Below are positions 1 through 5,768 of a stretch of DNA of 5,768 nucleotides, in pieces. Origin of the DNA: Myroides sp. GTDB taxonomy: Bacteria; Bacteroidota; Bacteroidia; Flavobacteriales; Flavobacteriaceae. Location: contig JAHAYQ010000031.1 of the NCBI GenBank assembly GCA_018384465.1, positions 1-5,768 on the forward strand. The letters are read 5' to 3'. The notes beneath the pieces were generated by a model. It was given only the letters and a program-made list of their open reading frames with translations. It was not told where the DNA came from and searched no databases. Both the position numbers and the translations under genes were made by a program. Position 1 is the stretch's first letter. Each line of letters opens with the position of its first letter.

Positions 1-614
1 CTTCGTTTTTCACCGCCAGAACGCGAAGGCCAGTGACTTACAATAAAATGCATTTCTTCACCATCTAGCAAACCACTTACTAAAAGTTGATCGCGTGTGT
101 AAATACGCTTTCCACGCCCATTGTTACTGTCTTTGTATTTGGCATCGCTTTTATCGTAAATATATAAAGGAATATTTTTAGAACTGGTAGGTTTAAAATG
201 CTTTGTTTGGTATAAAAGCCCTACGTCAATTCCTCTACGATCGGGTGAATCGAAATGAACAATACCGTAACCTGCACTCTGCAATTTAGGCATATTAACT
301 AAATCTTCTAATACCCCGCGGTTTTCAATTTCGCTTACTCCTAAAATGGTTGGCATATTCGGATTTTCATCTGTTCCTATTTCAGAAATAGCTCTTGATA
401 AATTTTCTAATTTTTGCTGGTATTTTTTTCCGTCCCAACTGCGTTGTCCTTTTGGTGTCCATTCTTCGTCGTAAATACGTTCATCTCTAATGGTGTCAAA
501 AAGGTTTTCTAAGTTGTAAAAAGCTACGGTATGAATGGCATAGGTTTTTTGTTGTGCCTGCGCAAACGCCGTACTACCAAAGAAAGCCAATAAAAGTAGT
601 GCTTTAAATTTCAT
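1..614 (-). CDS. Secreted endonuclease/exonuclease/phosphatase (EEP, DNase I-like) family protein, C-terminus beyond the window
   Basis: The gene starts at ATG 614 and stays open to the left edge, giving the first 204 residues; EEP proteins of this type are usually well over 300, so the C-terminal third or so is missing. Residues 1-18 form a Sec signal peptide (two Lys, a Leu-rich core, then AFA before Gln19), so the enzyme is exported. EEP hallmarks appear in order: FYNLENLFD (32-40); GVSEIENR (92-99), where Glu95 is the probable metal ligand; DRRGIDVGLLY (125-135); and SHWPSRSGG (193-201), where His194 is a probable catalytic His. The later Asp-x-Asn and Ser-Asp-His motifs would lie outside. 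Family members hydrolyse phosphodiesters or phosphomonoesters with a divalent metal. The SHWPSR and RGIDVxLLY signatures resemble Bacteroidota exported nuclease-like members, but the substrate cannot be read from sequence. It is divergent from the receptor operon and probably works with it. Family assignment is firm; nuclease activity is inferred. Confidence 0.9.
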   Translation of the reverse strand, partial: MKFKALLLLAFFGSTAFAQAQQKTYAIHTVAFYNLENLFDTIRDERIYDEEWTPKGQRSWDGKKYQQKLENLSRAISEIGTDENPNMPTILGVSEIENRGVLEDLVNMPKLQSAGYGIVHFDSPDRRGIDVGLLYQTKHFKPTSSKNIPLYIYDKSDAKYKDSNNGRGKRIYTRDQLLVSGLLDGEEMHFIVSHWPSRSGGEKR

Positions 615-656
615 GCTATTATTAAATTATTATAAAGTTTTAAACAAAACTGTCCA

Positions 657-664
657 CAAAATTA
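657..664 (-). promoter_or_regulatory. Putative -7 box of the EEP nuclease gene
   Basis: On the minus strand 664-657 reads TAATTTTG, a full match to the Bacteroidota -7 consensus TAnnTTTG. It lies 42 bases upstream of the ATG, so transcription would start near 650-653 with a leader of roughly 36-39 bases. I see no clear -33 TTG at the expected 17-23 base distance, so the promoter may be weak or activator-dependent. The box occupies the same bases as the best -33 candidate of the opposite promoter. Confidence 0.5.
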
Positions 665-692
665 CTTAATATTTATAAAATAACTACCTTTG
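662..692 (+). promoter_or_regulatory. Putative promoter of the TonB receptor operon
   Basis: TACCTTTG at 685-692 is a full match to the Bacteroidota -7 consensus TAnnTTTG. The only candidate -33 element at a good distance is the imperfect TTA at 662-664, 20 bases upstream (consensus TTG). Transcription would start near 696-699, giving a leader of about 50 bases before the ATG at 751. A short TTGC-A-GCAA dyad (690-698) overlaps the end of the -7 box and the predicted start site. Confidence 0.6.
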
Positions 693-700
693 CAGCAAGT

Positions 701-719
701 TAAGTTTAGTTTAAACTTA
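701..719. promoter_or_regulatory. Inverted repeat at the start of the receptor operon leader (operator or leader hairpin)
   Basis: TAAGTTTA at 701-708 is perfectly complementary to TAAACTTA at 712-719, with a 3-base spacer. It lies just downstream of the predicted start of transcription of the receptor operon. As RNA it would be an 8-bp hairpin with only one G-C pair, hence weak; as DNA it is a 19-bp dyad suited to a dimeric regulator. The sequence around it is AT-rich, which raises the chance of a fortuitous dyad. Confidence 0.35.
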
Positions 720-750
720 TAATTTTTAAGCAACTTATTTATAGTTTTTT

Positions 751-3537
751 ATGAAAAAATTACTACTCGGTATTTTTTTTGTACTATTTTCCCTTACAAC
801 ATGGGCACAAAGTACAACGTTGCGCGGGGTAGTTGTTGATGCTACTACACAACAACCGCTATTTAATGCAACTGCTAATTTAACAAACACCAATTTATCG
901 GCAACCACTAACGAATTAGGTGAATTCACCATTTCGAATCCTACTTCGGGAAGTCAGGTATTGTTAATTAACTTTACAGGTTATCTTCAAAAAAGATTTG
1001 TTTTAGAAATCGCTGCAGATGCAGACATTGATTTAGGAACCATTTATTTGGAAGAAGACGTTACCACAGAACAACAATTAAGTTTAATTACCTTAACCGA
1101 AAGTGATTTAGGTGACGACAACTCTGGTTCTGAAACTACCTCTGGTTTATTACAAGCATCGCGCGATGCTTTTCAACAAGCCGCTGCTTTTAACTGGGGA
1201 CAAGCTCGTTTTAGAGTTCGAAGCTTAGATAACGAATACGGAAACACCTTTATAAACGGTATTTCTATGAACAAGATTTATGATGGTCGTCCACAATACT
1301 CTAACTGGGGTGGGTTGAACGATGCCACAAGAAATCAAGAATTTATTCATGGATCTATGCCTAACGATTATACCTTTGGAGGTATTTTAGGAGTGCAAGC
1401 AATAAATACGCGTGCCTCTTTTATCCGTACAGGTACACGTGCCTCTATTTCTGGCGCTAATACAAATTACAACGGTAGAGTAATGCTAACTCACGGATCG
1501 GGTATGAAACCAAATGGTTGGGCCTATGCAGCTTCTGCATCTTACCGTATGGCAAACGAAGGTTTTTTTGAAGGAACCGATTATGATGCCAAATCATTCT
1601 TTTTAGCAGTTGAGAAAAAGATCAACAACAACCACAGCTTAAATTTATCAGCTATATATGCACAAAACAGACGTGGTAAAAACTCGCCTAACACTCAGGA
1701 AGTAATCGATTTAATGGGATATCGTTACAATTCGTACTGGGGAACACAAGATGGTAAAAAACGCAACTCACGCGATAAAGACGTTGAAGAGCCTATTTTT
1801 ATCTTAAGTCACTATTGGAATATTAGCGAAAAAACCACTTTAAACACAAATGTGGCTTATCAATTCGGAAAAATATCTAACACTCGTTTAGATTATAACG
1901 GAGCTAACAACCCAGATCCTACCTACTACAAAAATTTACCAAGCTACTCTTTAAACTATCACAATATATCAGGAACGTACCCTATTTGGACACCAGATTA
2001 CGAAGGAGCTGAGGCAAGAAGAATTAATTTTTTAGAAAATTCTCAAATCAATTGGGAACGTTTATATCGTGAAAATTTAACAAGAGGTTTTTCTGTTAAT
2101 GCTTTGTATGCCGATGTTATGCAAGACAATCAACTTACAGCAAACACTTTGTTAAACACTCAAATATCTAATGTAGTTAGCTTTAATGCTGGTTTAACCT
2201 ACCGCAATCTACGTTCTGAAAACTATCAAGAAATGTTAGATTTATTAGGCGGTGGCTATTTGTTAGATAGTGATTCATTCTTGAAAGATCAATACAGTGA
2301 TGCCGATTTAAACAACCCAGATCGTAAAGTGTACGAAGGAGACCGCTACGGTTATAATTACATCATGCACGCTAATGTGGTGGATTTATTTACCCAATTT
2401 GGTTTTAATTTTGGTCAGTTTGATTTCTATTTAGGTCAAAACGCATCATACACTGAATACCAACGCGAAGGTTTATACAGAAACGGTTTATATGCCGATT
2501 CATCTTATGGAAAAGGTCAAAAATTATCATTTGAAAATTACGGTTTTAAAGGAGGCGCAAGCTACAAATTAACCGGTCAGCATATTTTTGACATCAATGC
2601 AAGTTATTACACCAAAGCGCCATCTATCCGAAACAGCTACTCAAACGCACGTATTAGCGATGCTACAGTTGACGGTTTAAGCAATGAGCAGGTATTTGGA
2701 TCAGACATCAGTTACATTATCCGTACACCAAAATTAAAAGGACGTATAGGTGCGTATTTCAACCAAATTAAAGACGCTACCGAAATTGCTTTCTTCTATG
2801 CCGATGGTATTGATGTGGATATGGGCGATGATACAAGCAGCGATTTTGTTTCGGAAGTTACTAAAAACGTAAGCAAGCAAAGTATGGGAATTGAGTTTGG
2901 TGCAGAATATCAAGTAACACCAACTATTAAACTTACTGCTGCTGCAAATTACGGCCAAGCTATTTATAACGATAATGCCGATGTGTACTTAAATGTTGAT
3001 AGCCGAGTTGAAAATGGTTTAAACCCAATGGTAAACTACGGAACCAGCTACATTAAAAATTACCGCATCGCCGGAAGTCCACAACAAGCCTACTCTTTAG
3101 GTATTGAATACCGCGATCCAAATTACTGGTGGATTGGTGCCAACGCTAACTTCTTAACTGATTTGTATTTAGACGTTTCGCCTTTATTGCGTACCAACAA
3201 TTTCTTTGCAGAACCTGGTCAGGCTGGCGCAGCATTTACAGATGTAGACGCTAATGTAGCACGTAACTTATTAAAACAAGAAAAGTTAGACGATATTTTC
3301 TTAGTAAATGTTCAAGGTGGAAAATCGTGGAGAATCAAAAATAAAACATTTGGTTTCTTTGCTTCAATCAACAACGTTTTAGGATTAGAATATAAAACCG
3401 GTGGATTTGAACAATCACGTAATGCCAACTACCGTGAATTACTAATGGATTATGCAAGCGGCACCAGATCATTTGGTCCTAAATATTTCCACGGATACGG
3501 AAGAACCTATTTCGTAAACTTATACATCAACTTTTAA
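751..3537 (+). CDS. TonB-dependent outer-membrane receptor with N-terminal carboxypeptidase-regulatory-like domain
   Basis: This 928-aa protein is a 22-strand-barrel importer powered by TonB-ExbB-ExbD, normal in length for Bacteroidota receptors. Residues 1-19 are a Sec signal peptide (MKKLLLG start, cleavage after TWA). About 22-102 is a CarboxypepD_reg-like beta-sandwich: LRGVVVDATTQQPL, NELGEFTI and the INFTGYL strand are its usual landmarks. A possible TonB box is LITLTES at 112-118. The plug covers about 128-235 with VRSLD (156-160) and the FINGISMN segment (168-174); the rest is barrel, rich in aromatic strands and ending in Phe (VNLYINF) as the BAM machinery prefers. ATG 751 is chosen because the signal peptide begins there; no Shine-Dalgarno is visible, as is common in this phylum. 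It heads an operon with two surface lipoproteins, but no SusD follows, so it is not a classical SusC pair. The substrate is unknown; the nuclease-like neighbour points to nucleic-acid or phosphate-ester products. Confidence 0.95.
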   Translation: MKKLLLGIFFVLFSLTTWAQSTTLRGVVVDATTQQPLFNATANLTNTNLSATTNELGEFTISNPTSGSQVLLINFTGYLQKRFVLEIAADADIDLGTIYLEEDVTTEQQLSLITLTESDLGDDNSGSETTSGLLQASRDAFQQAAAFNWGQARFRVRSLDNEYGNTFINGISMNKIYDGRPQYSNWGGLNDATRNQEFIHGSMPNDYTFGGILGVQAINTRASFIRTGTRASISGANTNYNGRVMLTHGSGMKPNGWAYAASASYRMANEGFFEGTDYDAKSFFLAVEKKINNNHSLNLSAIYAQNRRGKNSPNTQEVIDLMGYRYNSYWGTQDGKKRNSRDKDVEEPIFILSHYWNISEKTTLNTNVAYQFGKISNTRLDYNGANNPDPTYYKNLPSYSLNYHNISGTYPIWTPDYEGAEARRINFLENSQINWERLYRENLTRGFSVNALYADVMQDNQLTANTLLNTQISNVVSFNAGLTYRNLRSENYQEMLDLLGGGYLLDSDSFLKDQYSDADLNNPDRKVYEGDRYGYNYIMHANVVDLFTQFGFNFGQFDFYLGQNASYTEYQREGLYRNGLYADSSYGKGQKLSFENYGFKGGASYKLTGQHIFDINASYYTKAPSIRNSYSNARISDATVDGLSNEQVFGSDISYIIRTPKLKGRIGAYFNQIKDATEIAFFYADGIDVDMGDDTSSDFVSEVTKNVSKQSMGIEFGAEYQVTPTIKLTAAANYGQAIYNDNADVYLNVDSRVENGLNPMVNYGTSYIKNYRIAGSPQQAYSLGIEYRDPNYWWIGANANFLTDLYLDVSPLLRTNNFFAEPGQAGAAFTDVDANVARNLLKQEKLDDIFLVNVQGGKSWRIKNKTFGFFASINNVLGLEYKTGGFEQSRNANYRELLMDYASGTRSFGPKYFHGYGRTYFVNLYINF

Positions 3538-3549
3538 TATAAAGTGATA

Positions 3550-4155
3550 ATGAAAAAATTAAAATACATACTACCAATAGCTGTTTTAGCCATAACTGGC
3601 ATATTTACAGCTTGTTCACCAGAAGACGAACAAGTATTACCTGAATATAGTCCAATAATTTATTTAGAAGATTTTCAAAAAGTAATTGATGGTACGTTTG
3701 ATGAATCACCGTTTACAAACTTTGCCGAAGCAGGTACTAAAAAATGGTTCTCTACATCGTATAACGGCAATGCTTATTATGAGTTTTCGCCTTTTAACAG
3801 CAACGAAGCTCTAAATGTAGGATGGTTTGTAACCCCTGCTATTAATATCGATACAGCTAAAAGAAAACGTTTAACGTTTCAAAGTGCACAACACCACGTA
3901 GTAAATACAGAAAACAACTTTTTAGAAGTGTTGGTTTCAACTGATTTTACAGGAGATGTAACAACCGCTACTTGGACTGAGTTGCCTTTTAATGGACCAC
4001 AAATTGGAAACGGTTTTAATTACGACTTTTTTAACTCTGGAGCTGTAGATTTACAAGGTTTCAGCGGAAACATCCACATTGCATTTAAAGCAACTGGTGG
4101 AACAGCAAGTGCAAATGCAGGCGCTTATATGATTGATAATATTAAAGTTTTTTAA
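3550..4155 (+). CDS. Choice-of-anchor J / DUF5017-like surface lipoprotein
   Basis: A 201-aa protein with a lipoprotein signal peptide: Lys-Lys start, hydrophobic core, then IFTAC with Cys22 as lipidation site. The mature end CSPEDE has the acidic run that acts as a surface-export signal in flavobacterial lipoproteins, so it is probably on the outer face of the outer membrane. The remainder (about 37-201) reads as one beta-sandwich of the choice-of-anchor J type: an F-x-E-x-F-like start (YLEDFQ, 38-43), GWFVTPAIN (91-99), LTFQSA, LEVLVSTDFTGD (125-136), a SGAVDLQGFSGNIHIAF stretch and the closing MIDNIKV (194-200). Such domains bind ligands or serve as accessory domains; none has an evident active site here. 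ATG 3550 is preferred over in-frame GTG 3544, which adds only Met-Ile before the canonical MKK start. It begins 12 bases after the receptor stop and is 9 bases from the next gene. Family assignment is good; the role as a binding partner of the receptor is inferred. Confidence 0.85.
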   Translation: MKKLKYILPIAVLAITGIFTACSPEDEQVLPEYSPIIYLEDFQKVIDGTFDESPFTNFAEAGTKKWFSTSYNGNAYYEFSPFNSNEALNVGWFVTPAINIDTAKRKRLTFQSAQHHVVNTENNFLEVLVSTDFTGDVTTATWTELPFNGPQIGNGFNYDFFNSGAVDLQGFSGNIHIAFKATGGTASANAGAYMIDNIKVF

Positions 4156-4164
4156 TTTAAAGGT

Positions 4165-5544
4165 ATGAAAGCATTAAAATATACATTTGCAGTTTTAACC
4201 ATCGCAACTACATTACTTACCACAAGTTGTGCAAACAGCGACGACGTTTCTGCACCAAATATTACCTACCACGAAGCTACAGCAACCATTACGTTAGATG
4301 AGCTTTATGCAGTAGCTAATACAACTATTCAACAATATACCGAAGATGATATTTTGGAAGCCTATGTTTCATCAACAGATGAAGGCGGAACATTTTACAA
4401 ATCGGTTTCTTTACAAAATTTAGAAGGAACCAAAGGATTTTCTATTTCGGTTGATATGTACAACATTGTAAACCATATTAACCCAGGCAGAAAAGTGTAC
4501 ATTTATTTAAAAGATATGCACTATACCATTGCTCATGGATCGTTGGTTTTAGGTACCCTTTATCAAGAAACAAGCGTAGGCAGAATGACTCCGCAAGATT
4601 TTTACAAAAAGGTATTTCCTTCTGCTACCGTTGTTGATGAAAATGATTTAAAAAAGACCATCACTTTAGCTGATCTTAAAAACGACAATTACATTAATAC
4701 ATTGGTTGAAATTGATGCTGTACAATTTGCGGATAATGCAGTAGAAAAAACATTTTATGATCCTAACAATGTAATTGGTGGGGCAACCAACCACAATATT
4801 GTTGATGCCACAGGAACTATGATTTTTAGAACAAGTGAATTTGCTAATTTTGCAGAACAAATAGTTCCTAGAAAAAGTGGAAAAATTAGAGGTGTGCTAA
4901 CAAAATTCAACAGCGATTACCAATTTATGGCACGTACTTTTAATGATATTCAATTAACAGAAGATCGAATTGGAGCAGATCCAGGCGATGGCGAAGATCC
5001 AGAAGCACCAACAAATCTATTATTCACTGGTTCAGATTTTGAAAATTGGACAGACTTCACAAGTAGCATTAATAATTTTGGATTAAAATCTTACGCCGTT
5101 CAAGGTATAGGTACTGGTGCATTATCAACCAATTCTTTGCATATTAATGGTACGCCAACCGCTAATGATTATGTATTCACTATTTCTGCATCGGCTCAAG
5201 GAAATACTCCTGAAAACCCTACAAAAATTACCTTTTGGGTAAAAGGAACTTCTTCTAAGTCTTTGTCAATAAATATTTATCGTGCTTCTTCTGGATACGA
5301 TGTGTTTAATATATCAGACTTAGGAAGCATCTATCCAATCATTCAAAAGGCAGTGATAAACGATGCAGGAAACGGTACCAATTCTTACACGGGAACAATT
5401 GACACAAATAACCAATGGGTAAAAATCACCCTTGACATTTCTGATGTAGACCTTAACCAATCCTTAAACGGAGATTTATTTGCCTTAAAAGTAGGTAATA
5501 ATGCCGCTTACGATTTGCATATAGATAATATTGAAATTGAATAA
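4165..5544 (+). CDS. DUF5689-type surface lipoprotein with tandem OB-fold-like modules and a C-terminal beta-sandwich
   Basis: The 459-aa product has a lipoprotein signal (LLTTSC, Cys22) followed by ANSDD, an acidic surface-export type sequence. Residues about 38-265 resemble DUF5689. I read two OB-fold-like halves: 61-133, with the GGTFYKSVSLQ strand, GFSISVD, GRKVYIYLKDMHY and HGSLVLG; and 178-265, with NTLVEIDAVQF, DATGTMIFRT, SGKIRGVLTKFNSDYQFMART and NDIQL. OB folds often bind nucleic acid or oligosaccharide. An acidic Gly/Pro linker (about 269-282, DPGDGEDPE) leads to a separate beta-sandwich (284-459) that opens FTGSDFENWTDF and ends LHIDNIEIE, like an accessory or carbohydrate-binding-type domain. 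The preceding AAAGG is only one base from the ATG, so it cannot act as a normal Shine-Dalgarno; the signal peptide fixes the start. It is the last gene of the operon, just before the terminator. Likely role: surface capture of the receptor's substrate, in the position SusD would hold. Function is inferred. Confidence 0.82.
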   Translation: MKALKYTFAVLTIATTLLTTSCANSDDVSAPNITYHEATATITLDELYAVANTTIQQYTEDDILEAYVSSTDEGGTFYKSVSLQNLEGTKGFSISVDMYNIVNHINPGRKVYIYLKDMHYTIAHGSLVLGTLYQETSVGRMTPQDFYKKVFPSATVVDENDLKKTITLADLKNDNYINTLVEIDAVQFADNAVEKTFYDPNNVIGGATNHNIVDATGTMIFRTSEFANFAEQIVPRKSGKIRGVLTKFNSDYQFMARTFNDIQLTEDRIGADPGDGEDPEAPTNLLFTGSDFENWTDFTSSINNFGLKSYAVQGIGTGALSTNSLHINGTPTANDYVFTISASAQGNTPENPTKITFWVKGTSSKSLSINIYRASSGYDVFNISDLGSIYPIIQKAVINDAGNGTNSYTGTIDTNNQWVKITLDISDVDLNQSLNGDLFALKVGNNAAYDLHIDNIEIE

Positions 5545-5563
5545 TTTTTTATTATTAAAACTT

Positions 5564-5593
5564 AAACGCTTTCGAAATTCGAAAGCGTTTTTT
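5564..5593 (+). terminator. Rho-independent terminator of the receptor operon
   Basis: AAACGCTTTCG (5564-5574) pairs perfectly with CGAAAGCGTTT (5580-5590), an 11-bp stem with a 5-base loop, followed by further T residues to 5593 so that six T in a row close the hairpin. It lies 19 bases after the stop codon of the DUF5689 lipoprotein gene and ends the operon before the acetyltransferase gene. The A-rich stretch on the left side could let it work weakly in the other direction too. Confidence 0.92.
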
Positions 5594-5606
5594 AATTCTA
5601 TACCTT

Positions 5607-5768
5607 ATGAAGATACGTAAAGCAACCACTCAAGATTTAGATTGCATTATGCAGGTAATTGATGCCGCCAGAAACCTGATGCGAACCAACGGCAACCACA
5701 CACAATGGATCAATGGTTACCCATCGGCAGAAGTCATTATGAATGATATCAACCAAAACATAGGATAC
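5607..5768 (+). CDS. GNAT-family N-acetyltransferase, N-terminal fragment cut by the window edge
   Basis: The frame from ATG 5607 is open to the right edge and gives 54 residues. The start MKIRKATTQDLDCIMQVID is the classic first beta strand and helix of a GNAT acetyltransferase, and RNLMRTNGNHTQW followed by NGYPSAEVI matches a common Bacteroidota GNAT subgroup. The acetyl-CoA-binding Q/R-x-x-G-x-G/A motif would lie past the edge, so neither cofactor binding nor substrate can be judged. The gene starts 13 bases after the T-run of the upstream terminator; I see no convincing TAnnTTTG box in the short gap, so its promoter may lie within the end of the operon or the terminator region, or it may depend on read-through. 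It is probably unrelated to the uptake operon. Most of the protein is missing, so only the family is claimed. Confidence 0.82.
   Translation, partial: MKIRKATTQDLDCIMQVIDAARNLMRTNGNHTQWINGYPSAEVIMNDINQNIGY

Noticed and set aside
716..730. Possible transcription attenuator in the receptor leader (dyad 701-719 followed by ATAATTTTTA)
   Set aside because: The stem has only one G-C pair and the T-run is short and interrupted, so it is too weak to call a terminator; kept only as a dyad of unknown role.
735..932. Minus-strand open frame of 65 codons overlapping the start of the receptor gene
   Set aside because: It lies almost wholly antisense to the signal peptide and N-terminal domain of a well-supported gene, has no recognisable domain, and no promoter of its own.
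2734..2958. Minus-strand open frame of 74 codons inside the receptor gene
   Set aside because: Antisense to the barrel-coding region, Cys- and Ser-rich composition typical of a shadow frame, no start signals.
3544..3549. GTG at 3544 as start of the small lipoprotein
   Set aside because: It adds only Met-Ile before ATG 3550, where the standard MKK lipoprotein signal peptide begins; ATG is the simpler start.
4159..4163. AAAGG before the DUF5689 gene as a Shine-Dalgarno sequence
   Set aside because: Only one base separates it from the ATG, too close for normal anti-SD pairing.
4666..4860. Minus-strand open frame of 64 codons inside the DUF5689 gene
   Set aside because: Antisense to conserved DUF5689 sequence, Cys- and Ile-rich shadow composition, no supporting signals.
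1..5768. CRISPR array, tRNA or rRNA genes, insertion sequence or prophage parts
   Set aside because: No spaced direct repeats, no clover-leaf-like or rRNA-like stretch, and no transposase or integrase frame; nearly all of the window is filled by ordinary coding sequence of even composition.

Overview
The window looks like chromosome of a member of the phylum Bacteroidota, most likely a flavobacterium. The DNA is AT-rich and AT-ending codons dominate. The divergent intergenic region carries TAnnTTTG-type -7 boxes. A TonB-dependent receptor has the fused carboxypeptidase-regulatory-like N-terminal domain typical of the phylum. Two lipoproteins have acidic residues directly after the lipid-carrying cysteine, as in Bacteroidota surface lipoproteins. 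Shine-Dalgarno sequences are weak or absent. I cannot name a genus from sequence alone.

Layout. (1) 614 down to the left edge, minus strand: N-terminal 204 residues of a secreted endonuclease/exonuclease/phosphatase (EEP, DNase I-like) family protein, cut by the window. (2) 615-750: a 136-bp divergent intergenic region. It holds a -7 box for each direction (minus strand 664-657, plus strand 685-692), an 8-bp-stem dyad at 701-719, and GTTT(T)AAAC near-palindromes on both sides. (3) 751-5544, plus strand: three tightly packed genes forming an operon. They are a 928-aa TonB-dependent outer-membrane receptor, a ~201-aa choice-of-anchor-J-like surface lipoprotein (best start ATG 3550), and a 459-aa DUF5689-type surface lipoprotein with a second beta-sandwich domain at its C-terminus. 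The gaps are 12 and 9 bp. (4) 5564-5593: a strong intrinsic terminator. (5) 5607 to the right edge: the first 54 residues of a GNAT-family acetyltransferase, outside the operon.

How the genes probably work together (inference). The layout resembles a Sus-type uptake locus, with a TonB-dependent channel, surface-exposed binding lipoproteins and an exported degradative enzyme, but it has no SusD homologue in view. The enzyme belongs to the DNase I-like fold, and the DUF5689 protein reads as two OB-fold-like modules. The favoured hypothesis is a surface system that captures, cuts and imports nucleic acid or another phosphodiester/organophosphate substrate, for phosphate or nucleoside supply. The substrate is not proven by the sequence. 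The back-to-back promoters suggest that enzyme and receptor operon are co-regulated.
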